From Gammaproteobacteria bacterium (GTDB taxonomy: Bacteria > Pseudomonadota > Gammaproteobacteria > Pseudomonadales > Litorivicinaceae), in assembly GCA_002705795.1 (NCBI GenBank), contig PAHG01000006.1, positions 3,534 to 64,229 of the forward strand: DNA of 60,696 bases, given 5' to 3'. The translations under genes and the position numbers were made by a program. The notes beneath the pieces were generated by a model. The model searched no databases. It was given only the letters and a program-made list of their open reading frames with translations, and had not been told where the DNA came from. Shown in pieces: positions 24,245 through 33,477 of the stretch. The stretch's first letter is position 1. Each line of letters begins with the position of its first letter.

Positions 24245-25748
24245 TGTTTTTGCGGCAATTCAATTAAACCTGAAACGCAATACTGAAAGGACACTACTCT
24301 CGATCCCGGGGGGTCGGAGGTTGACCGGGTCAGACCTGGATTCTGAGTCAGCGAAATTGGCGTCCGTTCTTATCGATCTCGGATTGGCGCCAGGTGATCG
24401 TGTCTCTGTTCAGATTGAAAAAGGCTGGATGAATGTTATTTTATATCTTGCAGTCTTGCGCTGTGGTGCGGTTTATCTACCCTTGAATTCAGCGTACACA
24501 AACAGTGAGATCGAATATTTTTTGACGGACGCAGAGTCAAAGCTTCATGTATGCGGGGCCGACAGACTTGATCATGTTGAATCTCTGAAAAGTTCAATTC
24601 CAAAGTTACAGACCCTAACTCTTGATGGCGAGGGCGGGACTCTGGTAGACGCATTTGAGGCCGCGAAAGCTGTGAGTAAGACTTTCACGGATATTGTGGG
24701 TCGAGACTCTGATGATCTGGCGTCGATCATTTATACGTCAGGCACTACGGGGAAACCGAAAGGTGCCATGATCACGCACAGCAACCTTGTCGCGAATGCT
24801 GAGATGCTAACCGAGGCTTGGAATTACAGGTCCGATGATGTTCTTCTGCATGCGTTACCACTATTTCACGTGCACGGACTCTTTGTGGCACTGAATTTGG
24901 CACTAATGAATGGTGGATCGGTCATTATGCTTCCTAAGTTCGACCCAGATACGGTCCTAGACGCGATACCGGATTCAACGGTGATGATGGGTGTTCCGAC
25001 CTATTACACACGGTTACTCGCCGACCAGCGGTTTAATCGGGACGTAAGCGGTCACATGCGCCTCTTCATATCAGGATCGGCACCCTTACTTGTTGAGACC
25101 TCTGATGAGTTCTTCGAGCGGACGGGGCAGCGCATCCTTGAACGGTATGGGATGACTGAGACTGGTATGAGCTGCTCAAATCCGCTGAATGGTGATCGCC
25201 GTGCCGGCTCCGTTGGACCACCGCTCCCCGGGGTTGAGGTCCGTATAGTCGACGAAGATGGGGCTGAACTACCTCGTGGAGAGATCGGTTCACTTGAAGT
25301 CAGGGGTGAGCACGTCTTCAAGGGTTATTGGAAGCTCGCAGAAAAGACAGCTGCCGAATTTAAAGGTGACTGGTTCATCACAGGTGACATGGCGACTTTG
25401 TCAGACGATGGCTACGTGTCTATCGTGGGTCGTGGCAAAGATCTCATCATTTCTGGTGGGCTCAATATCTATCCGAAAGAAATTGAAGATGTTTTGAATG
25501 ATCAAGACGGTGTTGTTGAGAGTGCCGTCGTTGGCGTGCCTCACCCGGATTTTGGAGAAGGGATTGTCGCTGTGTTGGTTGGTGAGCAAGAGCTTGGTAT
25601 GGAAGCACTCCAAGCCGCTTGTCGTGAGAAGTTGGCAGGATTTAAGGTGCCTAGACGGTGGATCCAGCTTGATTCGCTGCCACGAAATACGATGGGCAAG
25701 GTGCAGAAAAATCTGTTGAGGGACGACTACATAGAAAGCTTCAAATGA
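24234..25748 (+). CDS. matB: Malonyl-CoA synthetase
   Basis: A 504-residue ANL-superfamily acyl-CoA ligase. The phosphate loop is YTSGTTGKPKG (167-177), followed by ERYGMTETGM, a GYWK motif, a hinge region in ISGGLNIYPKEIE, and the catalytic lysine in RNTMGKVQKN. Length and context fit MatB, which joins malonate to CoA using ATP; sequence alone cannot exclude methylmalonate or another small acid. It is the last gene of the TRAP-mat operon and is followed by a hairpin at 25758-25781. Confidence 0.92.
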   Translation: MTHNVFAAIQLNLKRNTERTLLSIPGGRRLTGSDLDSESAKLASVLIDLGLAPGDRVSVQIEKGWMNVILYLAVLRCGAVYLPLNSAYTNSEIEYFLTDAESKLHVCGADRLDHVESLKSSIPKLQTLTLDGEGGTLVDAFEAAKAVSKTFTDIVGRDSDDLASIIYTSGTTGKPKGAMITHSNLVANAEMLTEAWNYRSDDVLLHALPLFHVHGLFVALNLALMNGGSVIMLPKFDPDTVLDAIPDSTVMMGVPTYYTRLLADQRFNRDVSGHMRLFISGSAPLLVETSDEFFERTGQRILERYGMTETGMSCSNPLNGDRRAGSVGPPLPGVEVRIVDEDGAELPRGEIGSLEVRGEHVFKGYWKLAEKTAAEFKGDWFITGDMATLSDDGYVSIVGRGKDLIISGGLNIYPKEIEDVLNDQDGVVESAVVGVPHPDFGEGIVAVLVGEQELGMEALQAACREKLAGFKVPRRWIQLDSLPRNTMGKVQKNLLRDDYIESFK

Positions 25749-25757
25749 TGGTTTGAA

Positions 25758-25781
25758 ATGAGCCGGAGCCACCCGGCTCAT
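25758..25781 (+). terminator. Hairpin after matB, between convergent genes
   Basis: A perfect nine-base-pair stem, ATGAGCCGG and CCGGCTCAT, with loop AGCCAC lies 10 bases after the matB stop. The following sequence, CTTCATT, is only mildly T-rich, so termination on the plus strand is probable but not certain. It also sits just after the convergent DsrE-family gene and may serve both. Confidence 0.65.
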
Positions 25782-25786
25782 CTTCA

Positions 25787-26227
25787 TTAGGGTCTCAGGT
25801 AGACGAAGCCTTCTTGCTGAAGTTTACCTATCTCGGCGACCCCTGACGGAACGATGTCCACCTGCTCAGCAAAATGAAGATCCTCTAACGCGATCTTCCG
25901 ACCTTTCAGTGTGTTTGCGCAGATATTGAACTTAACGCCTTGGCTTCTCAGGGAGTCGACCCGATTCGCGGCATCCGGGCTTTCTTGGGCCACTTTTCGC
26001 AGAAGCTCTACCCCGTTTCCGTGGAGTACGAACCGAATCTCATGGTTACCTTGCCCGAGCGCATTGATATGGTTCTGGGCGTTTCGCATCGCCCCAATTG
26101 ACCGTTTTACGTCGAAATAATTGACGTGGTAGACGACCTTTTGCTTGGCATAGCTCGCGCTTGCGAAGACCCAGCCGGATAATATCAGCGATAATGCCGC
26201 GATGGATGTTAGGAGAAATTTTTTCAT
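25787..26227 (-). CDS. Exported DsrE-family protein
   Basis: A 146-residue protein with a signal peptide (MKKFLLTSIAALSLILSG, cleavage near ASASYA). The mature part has the DsrE/COG1416 look: VVYHVNYFD, NAQNHINALGQGNHEIRFVLHGNGVELL, and KFNICANTLKGRKI with Cys103. Small exported DsrE proteins are common in proteobacteria that handle sulfur compounds, but their function is not settled. It stands alone, with its own promoter (26261-26289). Confidence 0.82.
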   Translation of the reverse strand: MKKFLLTSIAALSLILSGWVFASASYAKQKVVYHVNYFDVKRSIGAMRNAQNHINALGQGNHEIRFVLHGNGVELLRKVAQESPDAANRVDSLRSQGVKFNICANTLKGRKIALEDLHFAEQVDIVPSGVAEIGKLQQEGFVYLRP

Positions 26228-26260
26228 GCCCTGTCCTCTCTCGCATTTGATTCAAGCGTC

Positions 26261-26289
26261 ATTAAAAGTCAGGGTTTGTTGCCTTTCAA
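26261..26289 (-). promoter_or_regulatory. Candidate sigma-70 promoter for the DsrE-family gene
   Basis: On the minus strand, -35 TTGAAA (26284-26289) and -10 TTTAAT (26261-26266) are separated by exactly 17 bases. This predicts a start near 26254 and a leader of about 27 bases. Each hexamer is one mismatch from consensus, so this is one of the better promoters in the window. Confidence 0.6.
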
Positions 26290-26355
26290 CTTCGAATTTC
26301 TTACTAATAAACAACCTTTCCGAATATGACAGAAAATCTCACGGTTTCAGCCAAC

Positions 26356-28233
26356 TTACTCGTCTAAGAAAGAGCGTAGATGATCTGAGCGGCTCGGATG
26401 TCTCAATTTCCGAAGCGCCTTTGCTTCGATCTGCCGTATCCGCTCACGCGTGACATCAAACTGTTTGCCGACTTCCTCTAGGGTGTGATCCGTGTTCATA
26501 TCGATGCCAAAACGCATCCTTAGGACCTTTGCTTCTCTCGCGGTGAGACTAGCGAGTACTTGACGTGTCGACTCGGTTAATCCCTCAACGGTCGCAGAAT
26601 CAACGGGCGATGATATCGTGATATCTTCAATAAAGTCACCGAGTGAGCTGTCTTCGTCGTCACCAATCGGTGTCTCCATCGATATTGGCTCTTTAGCGAT
26701 CTTTAATACCTTCCGTACCTTGTCTTCAGGCATTTCCATACGCTCGCCCAGCTCTTCTGGAGTCGGCTCGCGACCCATCTCTTGCAGCATTTGTCGGCTG
26801 ATACGATTCAGCTTATTGATCGTCTCAATCATGTGCACGGGGATGCGGATAGTCCTCGCTTGGTCGGCGATTGAGCGAGTGATTGCCTGACGGATCCACC
26901 AGGTCGCGTAGGTCGAGAATTTATAACCTCGGCGATACTCGAACTTATCGACAGCCTTCATGAGACCAATGTTACCCTCTTGGATCAGGTCCAAGAACTG
27001 AAGACCCCGGTTGGTATACTTCTTCGCGATGGAAATAACAAGGCGTAGGTTTGCTTCGACCATATCCTTCTTTGCACGACGCGCTTTCGCTTCACCCATC
27101 GAAAGACGGCGATTTACGTCGCGCAGTTCTGGTATTGTTACTCCAACACCTTCGGCGATAGACTGAAGGCGCGCTTGACAACGCTGCACGTCCGGAACAA
27201 CTGCTTCCAGTTTTTCTGACTTTTTCTTCTTGGCGACATTAGGAATCCATTCAAAATTGGTTTCGTTTCCATGCCATTCTTTAATAAAGATCTTGCGATC
27301 AAGCTTTCCTTTTTTCGTGCATAGACGAAGGATTTCCCGTTCTTGATCGCGGATCGAATCGAGTACCGTCCTGAATTCGACACAAAGTTCGTCAAACAAT
27401 CTTGGAGTTAGTTTGAGTGACGAGAAGACTTCCCCAATTGCATTGAGTGCGTCTTTGCCTTCCTTCGAATCACGGCCTTTTTTCCCGATAACCTTTTGAG
27501 CTTTCGCTAGGTTGGCGCGGAGTGCTTCAAACCGTGTTCTGACTTCTTCAGGATCAGGGCCTGTGTCGCCCTCTTCTGCATCATCTTCATTTGAATCGTT
27601 GTCGCCGTTAGATGAGTCCGAATCATCGAAGTTTTGATCGCTCACCTCTTTTGTTGAGGCTGCTTCAATCGGGGTTTCATCTTCCGGATCGAGATCTAAA
27701 AATCCAGCGAGAAGGTCGGACATGCGGCCTTCTTCTGTTTGGATTCGATCGTAGACAGCTAGGACTGTATTGACAATCCCTGGGTAGTAGGCCATCGCCT
27801 GCATCACTTCACGGATACCTTCTTCGATCCGTTTAGCAATGACAATCTCACCCTCTCGAGTCAGTAGCTCGACGGTCCCCATCTCGCGCATATACATCCG
27901 CACTGGGTCGGTGGTTCGACCAACATCGTTTTCTACTGCGGCGAGGGCAGCGGCAGCTTCCTCAGCAGCTGAATCGTCAGTTGCAGCAGAATTTTCACCA
28001 AGGATCAGTTGATCATCGTCAGGCGCTTCTTCTCCAACGGCGATTCCCATGTCCCCGATCATACGGATGATATCTTCTACTTGGTCGGGGTCCGCAATTT
28101 CTTCAGGAAGGTGGTCGTTAACCTCGGCGTAGGTGAGGTATCCTTGCTCCTTCCCCTTGGCGATCAGTTCTTTCAAACGTGATTGGCGCTGTTCTGTTTG
28201 CGTAAGTTCCTGATCTAACTGTTTTTCTGCCAT
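26356..28233 (-). CDS. rpoD: RNA polymerase primary sigma factor RpoD (sigma-70)
   Basis: A 625-residue sigma-70 with an N-terminal region 1.1 (about 12-80), a [11 protein letters not shown] region 1.2 (106-116), an acidic low-complexity non-conserved region (about 195-220), and core regions 2 to 4: [40 protein letters not shown], and the helix-turn-helix [20 protein letters not shown] near the C-terminus. It directs housekeeping transcription. It is the last gene of the rpsU-yqeY-dnaG-rpoD cluster and lies 66 bases after dnaG. Length is close to the E. coli protein (613). Confidence 0.98.
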   Translation of the reverse strand: MAEKQLDQELTQTEQRQSRLKELIAKGKEQGYLTYAEVNDHLPEEIADPDQVEDIIRMIGDMGIAVGEEAPDDDQLILGENSAATDDSAAEEAAAALAAVENDVGRTTDPVRMYMREMGTVELLTREGEIVIAKRIEEGIREVMQAMAYYPGIVNTVLAVYDRIQTEEGRMSDLLAGFLDLDPEDETPIEAASTKEVSDQNFDDSDSSNGDNDSNEDDAEEGDTGPDPEEVRTRFEALRANLAKAQKVIGKKGRDSKEGKDALNAIGEVFSSLKLTPRLFDELCVEFRTVLDSIRDQEREILRLCTKKGKLDRKIFIKEWHGNETNFEWIPNVAKKKKSEKLEAVVPDVQRCQARLQSIAEGVGVTIPELRDVNRRLSMGEAKARRAKKDMVEANLRLVISIAKKYTNRGLQFLDLIQEGNIGLMKAVDKFEYRRGYKFSTYATWWIRQAITRSIADQARTIRIPVHMIETINKLNRISRQMLQEMGREPTPEELGERMEMPEDKVRKVLKIAKEPISMETPIGDDEDSSLGDFIEDITISSPVDSATVEGLTESTRQVLASLTAREAKVLRMRFGIDMNTDHTLEEVGKQFDVTRERIRQIEAKALRKLRHPSRSDHLRSFLDE

Positions 28234-28299
28234 GAACCGACCTAAAAGATGTGTTTTACAAAGGCAGAGAATTATACACGGATTGACCTGTAGGTTTCA

Positions 28300-30192
28300 T
28301 TACTTTTTATGTGCTGCCAGCGCTTGATGCAAGTCTTCGGCTGAAATTTTCCCGCGCTTCGCATCCTCTGCTAGGAGCCTCATCGACTCTGTGGCCAATT
28401 GTTTTTTCAGTTGGTTGAGGCCGTCTTGGAATTCCACTTGGTACGAGTGCTCGCTGAAAAGCGCCTCGCGACTCAGCAGTCTAGACAATAATCGACCAAG
28501 TTCTGTTCCGCTGAAGTGCCCCATCAGACCCACTGTGGTCGGATTATCTGAAGTTGTGAGCCAATCGAAAACTTGGGCAAGTGCACGGATATTGATCAAT
28601 CGACTGCGTTCGGGAATAGTGAAAGGATCTGTCATTAACTTGGGGTTTTGGAGTAGAAGCCACAATAATCGATTTGCGAGTGGCTCAGGTTTATCTGGAT
28701 TTGGAAATTGAAGACCAGATGGTGCTTCTGGGATGTCTTCGATTTTTAGTGGGGGTTCTACGTTCTCTGAAAAATCAATGAATTGATCATCTCTGACAGG
28801 TCTCAATGAATCATACCTCGCCATGTCAGTATCAACTTCTTGTGCTTGGCCTTGTCCAGGTGTGTTGGCTGGTTTTTCCTCACCACCGATCGGCTCGATC
28901 TGCAGGTCTTGTAGGCGTGCATCTAGATCTGTCCGACGAGTGCCTGAGAGTTCACTCAATGAGTCGAGCATCAAAGAGCGATATATGCTTACCGGAATCT
29001 TCGCGATTTTTGGAAGTGCCAGCGCCGTTAACCGAGCGCGTCCATCGATCTTCGTGAGATCCACGTCATCCGAAAGCAGATGGATAAGGGCCTCTGATAT
29101 AGGGAGTGCATCATTCAATCGGCTCAAAAACGCATCGGTTCCCTCGCCACGTACAAGCGAGTCGGGATCATGCCCATCAGGTAAAAATAAGAATCGAATG
29201 CTGAACTCATCACTTAAAAACGGGAGCATCGTATTGAGAGCGCGTTTTGCCGCAGTACGTCCAGCTTTATCGCCATCAAAACAGACGATCACCTGGGTAG
29301 TTTGTCGACTCAGTCGGTCTAGATGCTGACTTGTGAGTGAAGTTCCAAGGGTTGCTACAGCAAAATCGATTCCAAACTGCGAAAGGGCAACCACGTCCAT
29401 GTACCCTTCAACAACCAAAACACGATCTAAAGATCGACACACTTGGCGCGCTTCATACAGGCCATAGAGGGTATCACTCTTGCGGAATAGTTTGGTTTCA
29501 GGGCTATTCAAATATTTGGGTTTACTGTCATCTAGGACCCGTCCACCGAATGCGATGGTGCGGCCTCGTATATCTCGGATCGGAAACATGACACGCTCTC
29601 TAAAACGATCGTATTCACGCCCCTGTGAGCTGACCACTGTTAATCCAGCGTCGAGCAGTTTTTTTTTGATTAGCGTGTCGGCACTGAATTGATCGTAGAG
29701 AAAACGCCATCCATCTGGTGCATATCCGAGACCAAACCGATGCGCGATGGTTCCCGTGAGACCGCGACCCTTGAGATAACTCACCGCACGCTCTCGGCTG
29801 GGGTTCGATTTGAGAGCTTTTCGGAACGCCTGATCTGCCATCTCAAGGATTTCATACAGCACTTTTCGCTTACCGGCCTCGGGGTCCGTTGCCTCGCTGG
29901 GTACCTGAAGGCCAGCCAGCGAGGCCAGGCTTTCGACCGCGCTGACAAAATCCATATTGTCATATTCCATGATAAAGCTAATTAGTCCACCTGATGCGCC
30001 GCAACCAAAACAGTGGTAGACCTGTTTGTCTGGATTGACAGAAAACGAGGGGGATGAATCGTCATGGAAAGGACAACGACCATGGTACTCCCGACCAGAT
30101 TTTTTGAGTGAAACGCGTGTGCCAATCACATCGACGATATTCATGCGATCATTCAGCGTTTCAATGAAAGAATCAGGGATTCGACCAGCCAC
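28300..30192 (-). CDS. dnaG: DNA primase
   Basis: A 630-residue DnaG. The N-terminal zinc finger is visible as CPFHDDSSPSFSVNPDK followed by HCFGCGASGG (about 40-70), then the TOPRIM catalytic domain with VVEGYMDVVAL and DGDKAGRTAAKRAL. The C-terminal part is the DnaB-binding domain. It makes RNA primers for replication. It lies 58 bases after the YqeY gene in the macromolecular synthesis cluster. Nothing unusual was seen. Confidence 0.97.
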   Translation of the reverse strand: MAGRIPDSFIETLNDRMNIVDVIGTRVSLKKSGREYHGRCPFHDDSSPSFSVNPDKQVYHCFGCGASGGLISFIMEYDNMDFVSAVESLASLAGLQVPSEATDPEAGKRKVLYEILEMADQAFRKALKSNPSRERAVSYLKGRGLTGTIAHRFGLGYAPDGWRFLYDQFSADTLIKKKLLDAGLTVVSSQGREYDRFRERVMFPIRDIRGRTIAFGGRVLDDSKPKYLNSPETKLFRKSDTLYGLYEARQVCRSLDRVLVVEGYMDVVALSQFGIDFAVATLGTSLTSQHLDRLSRQTTQVIVCFDGDKAGRTAAKRALNTMLPFLSDEFSIRFLFLPDGHDPDSLVRGEGTDAFLSRLNDALPISEALIHLLSDDVDLTKIDGRARLTALALPKIAKIPVSIYRSLMLDSLSELSGTRRTDLDARLQDLQIEPIGGEEKPANTPGQGQAQEVDTDMARYDSLRPVRDDQFIDFSENVEPPLKIEDIPEAPSGLQFPNPDKPEPLANRLLWLLLQNPKLMTDPFTIPERSRLINIRALAQVFDWLTTSDNPTTVGLMGHFSGTELGRLLSRLLSREALFSEHSYQVEFQDGLNQLKKQLATESMRLLAEDAKRGKISAEDLHQALAAHKK

Positions 30193-30250
30193 TTGATGTC
30201 CGAGGATTTAATTTAGTAGTCAGAGTGTATCTGAAAATCAGAGTTGGGAT

Positions 30251-30697
30251 TTAACCGAGCCGGTCTCTTACCAGTCTGCTGACAACTTGCATATCAGCGC
30301 GCCCTTGAACCTGAGGTTTAAGTTGTCCCATGACCTGCCCCATACCTTGGGGACCTGACGCGCCTGTGGTATCGATTACTTTATCAATGAGCGCTAACAT
30401 TTCATCGTCACTCAGTTGGGCTGGAAGAAAATCCCTAAGGATTTCGACCTCAGCCAGTTCGGTGTCGGCGAGGTCTTGGCGTCCGCCGTCGATGAACTGG
30501 CTCGCAGCATCTCTGCGTTGCTTGGACATTTTGTCGATTATGGCAAGACAACGAGCATCATCTATGTCAATACGCTCGTCCACCTCAACACGTTTGATCT
30601 CAGCGAGCGCCATCCGAATGACGCCGAGACGAAACTTCTCTTTAGCCCGCATTGCGTCTTTCATGGCTTCGGTGAGAGTGTGTTTCAGCGAACTCAC
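30251..30697 (-). CDS. YqeY/GatB-like domain protein
   Basis: A 148-residue YqeY protein: LTEAMKDAMRAKEKFRLGVIRMALAEIKRVEVD at the start, KMSKQRRDAASQFIDGGRQDLADTELAEVEIL in the middle, and PQGMGQVMGQLKPQVQGRADM near the end, as in the tRNA-associated tail domain of GatB. It commonly sits between rpsU and dnaG. A role in tRNA-dependent amidation is suspected from the fold but has not been shown for the free-standing protein. Confidence 0.92.
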   Translation of the reverse strand: MSSLKHTLTEAMKDAMRAKEKFRLGVIRMALAEIKRVEVDERIDIDDARCLAIIDKMSKQRRDAASQFIDGGRQDLADTELAEVEILRDFLPAQLSDDEMLALIDKVIDTTGASGPQGMGQVMGQLKPQVQGRADMQVVSRLVRDRLG

Positions 30698-30713
30698 GCG
30701 AGCGACTCGTTGC

Positions 30714-30929
30714 TTAGTAGAGACGTTCGAATTTTTTTGTTTCGCGAGACACCTTCTTCAGATGACGCTTGACCGCAGCGGCCGCTGCACGCTTTCGCAA
30801 GGTTGTTGGTTTCTCGTAACACTCACGACGGCGAACCTCCGAGAGTACGCCAGCTTTCTCGCAAGCACGCTTGAACCGACGAAGTGCGACGTCAAAAGGT
30901 TCATTATCTTTAATTTTTACCGCAGGCAT
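30714..30929 (-). CDS. rpsU: 30S ribosomal protein S21
   Basis: A 71-residue basic protein with the S21 signature [34 protein letters not shown] and a lysine- and arginine-rich tail. It belongs to the small ribosomal subunit and helps initiation. AAGGATAGG precedes the ATG. It is the first gene of the rpsU-yqeY-dnaG-rpoD cluster and is divergent from tsaD. Confidence 0.97.
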   Translation of the reverse strand: MPAVKIKDNEPFDVALRRFKRACEKAGVLSEVRRRECYEKPTTLRKRAAAAAVKRHLKKVSRETKKFERLY

Positions 30930-30945
30930 TAAAATGCACCTATCC

Positions 30946-30980
30946 TTGATTTAATTTAAGTTTTCATGTGGTATCACCAC
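30946..30980 (+). promoter_or_regulatory. Candidate tsaD promoter overlapped by a palindrome
   Basis: TTGATT (30946-30951) and TGGTAT (30969-30974) are 17 bases apart on the plus strand. GTGGT-ATC-ACCAC (30968-30980) is a perfect 5-3-5 palindrome overlapping this -10, and it also lies upstream of rpsU. TGGT-N3-ACCA resembles operators of FadR/PdhR-type GntR regulators. Confidence 0.35.
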
Positions 30981-31025
30981 CTGGGGCGCGAGAGAATACC
31001 AGTGTCTAAAGAAAAAGGGAACCAA

Positions 31026-32054
31026 ATGCGTGTCTTAGGTATCGAAACTTCCTGTGATGAGACTGGAATTGCCATTTATAGTAACCTAGATGGACTCATT
31101 GCACACCGGGTGCATAGCCAAATTGATGTTCATGCACATTATGGTGGCGTCGTTCCGGAACTCGCTTCACGGGATCACGTTCGCTATCTCCGCCCACTGG
31201 TTGATGAGACTTTTGCCGCTTCAGGTTTGACGTTGGCTGATATTGATGCTGTTGCTTATACAACCGGGCCTGGTCTTTTGGGTGCATTGTTGGTTGGAGC
31301 GACTTTCGCCAAATCATTGGCTTTTTCGTTAGATCGACCGGCGCTTGGAATTCATCATATGGAGGGACATCTGTTGGCACCTTTGATGGAAACTCCGGAT
31401 CTTCCGATACCCTTTGTTGCACTGCTGGTGAGCGGAGGGCATTCGCAGCTTATCTTAGTTCGAGCGATTGGTGACTATGAATTGCTGGGAACCACGCTTG
31501 ATGACGCCGCGGGTGAAGCCTTCGATAAAACAGCAAAACTTCTTGAATTGGGCTATCCGGGTGGGCCTAAGATTGCGGCTTTGGCTGACAGTGGTGATGC
31601 TACCCGGTTTCGTTTTGCGCGGCCTATGACTGATCGGCCTGGGTGTGATTTCAGTTTCTCGGGATTAAAAACTCAAGTACTGACGGAAGCGCGTCGGTTG
31701 GTTAAGTCAGGCCCTTTGGATGAGCAAACAAAAGCAGATTTAGCTGCGAGTTTTCAGCAGGCAGTTGTTGATACCCTGGTAATCAAATGTAAGCGAGCCA
31801 TTATAGAAACGGGTACCCGGGCTATTGTGATGTCAGGTGGCGTGAGTGCGAATCGATTGCTTCGACAATCGCTGAAATCTCTTGAGACAAATGGGATTGC
31901 AGTGGCTTACCCGGCGCCAGAATTTTGCACAGACAACGGCGCTATGATTGCCTTTGCAGGCCTGATGCGGTTAAGTCATGGACAGAGAGATTCTTCGCTT
32001 GCGATGACGATTCGTCCGCGTTGGCCACTAAGTGAACTACCTAAGGTGTCGTAA
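31026..32054 (+). CDS. tsaD: tRNA N6-adenosine threonylcarbamoyltransferase TsaD
   Basis: A 342-residue TsaD (Gcp/Kae1). It begins [18 protein letters not shown], has metal-binding histidines in [10 protein letters not shown] (about 112-121), GGHSQLILV, and [10 protein letters not shown] near the end. With TsaB, TsaC and TsaE it makes the t6A modification on tRNAs reading ANN codons. The ATG at 31026 follows AGGGA and matches family starts; an ATG 20 codons upstream is rejected. folB begins at its last stop base. Confidence 0.97.
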   Translation: MRVLGIETSCDETGIAIYSNLDGLIAHRVHSQIDVHAHYGGVVPELASRDHVRYLRPLVDETFAASGLTLADIDAVAYTTGPGLLGALLVGATFAKSLAFSLDRPALGIHHMEGHLLAPLMETPDLPIPFVALLVSGGHSQLILVRAIGDYELLGTTLDDAAGEAFDKTAKLLELGYPGGPKIAALADSGDATRFRFARPMTDRPGCDFSFSGLKTQVLTEARRLVKSGPLDEQTKADLAASFQQAVVDTLVIKCKRAIIETGTRAIVMSGGVSANRLLRQSLKSLETNGIAVAYPAPEFCTDNGAMIAFAGLMRLSHGQRDSSLAMTIRPRWPLSELPKVS

Positions 32055-32404
32055 TGGATACGATTTATGTTTCAAGACTCCCGCTTCTCTCGTTGGTTGG
32101 GGTTTACTCGTACGAAAAAGAAAATCCTCAACCGTTGTATTTAGATTTGACTATCAATATTTCTCTTTCGGACGCGGCAGCATCCGATGATCTTGGGGAT
32201 ACGCTCGATTATGCAGCCCTATGCCACGATATTCAGGCAGCAGCCAGGGAGCACTGTAATCTCATCGAGAAACGCTTAACTGATCTTTTGCAAATCGTCT
32301 TGAGGGATGACCGAATCGTTGAAGTGACCGGCAGGCTTTATAAGCCTGGTGCGGTGCCGGGCGCGGAGATCTCTGTAGAGAGAACAGTCAAGCGCTCGTT
32401 ATAA
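32054..32404 (+). CDS. folB: Dihydroneopterin aldolase
   Basis: A 116-residue FolB: VSRLPLLSLVGVYSYEKENPQPLYLDLTI at the N-terminus, a DTLDYAALCHDI stretch with the tyrosine of the active site, LIEKRLTDLL, and YKPGAVPGAEISVERT at the end with the conserved lysine. It cleaves dihydroneopterin to 6-hydroxymethyl-dihydropterin in folate synthesis. It overlaps tsaD by one base. Its last 67 bases overlap the convergent cca gene, which is longer than typical overlaps here. Confidence 0.93.
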   Translation: MDTIYVSRLPLLSLVGVYSYEKENPQPLYLDLTINISLSDAAASDDLGDTLDYAALCHDIQAAAREHCNLIEKRLTDLLQIVLRDDRIVEVTGRLYKPGAVPGAEISVERTVKRSL

Positions 32405-33477
32405 ATCGCATCACTAAGCGCTTTGCCGCTAAGCCCCTCTTCAATCAAGTGCTCCACAGAGACTCCTCTGAGCTGTTCGCGGATCTCTAGCCAGTGTCTG
32501 ACCGGGATTGTCATTGGTCTCGAGTCATCCAACTCAATAAGTAGACGGTCAAGGTCTCTATCGGGTGGATTCCCCCTCAACCAGCCGATTTGAGCAAAAA
32601 CATCAAGGCACACCCTTGCATCCTCAAAAGTAAGATCTTTAAGTCGAGTGGCTGCTTTCAAAAACAGAACCCGCTTATTGGTTAGTCGAAACTCTTTTCC
32701 ATAGTGCTCGATGCATTCGATTGTTGGCCGATTTAAAAGTAGCCATTCTGCGAGACGGACGTCGATCGATTGGCCAATAAACTGAACTGGTATACTGTTC
32801 AGAGCGGGGGCTAGAGCATCGGTAATGCCGAGATGATTTAGATATCTAAGCCCCAATTGGGGATGATTTGACGCGAGCATTTTATCGAGTTCAACAATGA
32901 TGCGCTCCACCGAGAGTTCTCGAAGTGATTGCGACATTGCCTGCATTAACAAGACTGTATCTTGAGCAATATGAAATTCGAACCTACCAAGCTGAGTTAG
33001 GAAGCGAACACCTCGGAGTATACGCAGAGGATCTTCTTTAAATGCTCCAGAGACATGGCGTAGTTGTCGCGACTTGAGGTCGTCCTCACCGCCATAGGGG
33101 TCAACAAGATCCCCTGTTCGTGATAAAGCCATCGCATTGATTGTAAAATCGCGGCGGAGAAGGTCGGTTTCTAGCGCCACTGAGGGATCTGCGTGGACCA
33201 CAAAACCCTTATGTCCTTTTTTTGTCTTTCTTTCTGTCCGCGCGAGAGCAATCTCAGCCTGGTTTTCTGGATGTAAAAACACGGGGAAATCCTGTCCTAC
33301 CTGCCGGAAGCCGAGTTCTAGGAATGTTTCTGGGGTGGTACCGACCGCCACAAAATCTATATCTTTTGGGGTAAGTCCGAGTAAGGAGTCACGAACTGCT
33401 CCGCCGACAACGTAGATTTCTAAACCCTCAAGGCTCGCGCCTTCGAGTGGAGCGAAGAGGCGCTTTAAATCAAACAC
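32338..33477 (-). CDS. cca: CCA-adding tRNA nucleotidyltransferase
   Basis: A 379-residue class II nucleotidyltransferase. YVVGGAVRDSLLG and the metal-binding KDIDFVAVG lie near residues 22-45, ARTERKTKKGHKGF follows, and LLRRDFTINAMALS binds the nucleotide. It adds or repairs the tRNA 3' CCA end. The C-terminal HD phosphohydrolase domain of E. coli Cca is not recognisable, consistent with the shorter length. It overlaps apaH by eight bases and is the last gene of the lptD-to-cca run. Confidence 0.93.
   Translation of the reverse strand: MFDLKRLFAPLEGASLEGLEIYVVGGAVRDSLLGLTPKDIDFVAVGTTPETFLELGFRQVGQDFPVFLHPENQAEIALARTERKTKKGHKGFVVHADPSVALETDLLRRDFTINAMALSRTGDLVDPYGGEDDLKSRQLRHVSGAFKEDPLRILRGVRFLTQLGRFEFHIAQDTVLLMQAMSQSLRELSVERIIVELDKMLASNHPQLGLRYLNHLGITDALAPALNSIPVQFIGQSIDVRLAEWLLLNRPTIECIEHYGKEFRLTNKRVLFLKAATRLKDLTFEDARVCLDVFAQIGWLRGNPPDRDLDRLLIELDDSRPMTIPVRHWLEIREQLRGVSVEHLIEEGLSGKALSDAIYNERLTVLSTEISAPGTAPGL

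Noticed and set aside
28823-29329. A 168-codon open frame opposite dnaG
   Set aside because: It lies wholly within conserved DnaG coding sequence, with no motif or start signal of its own.
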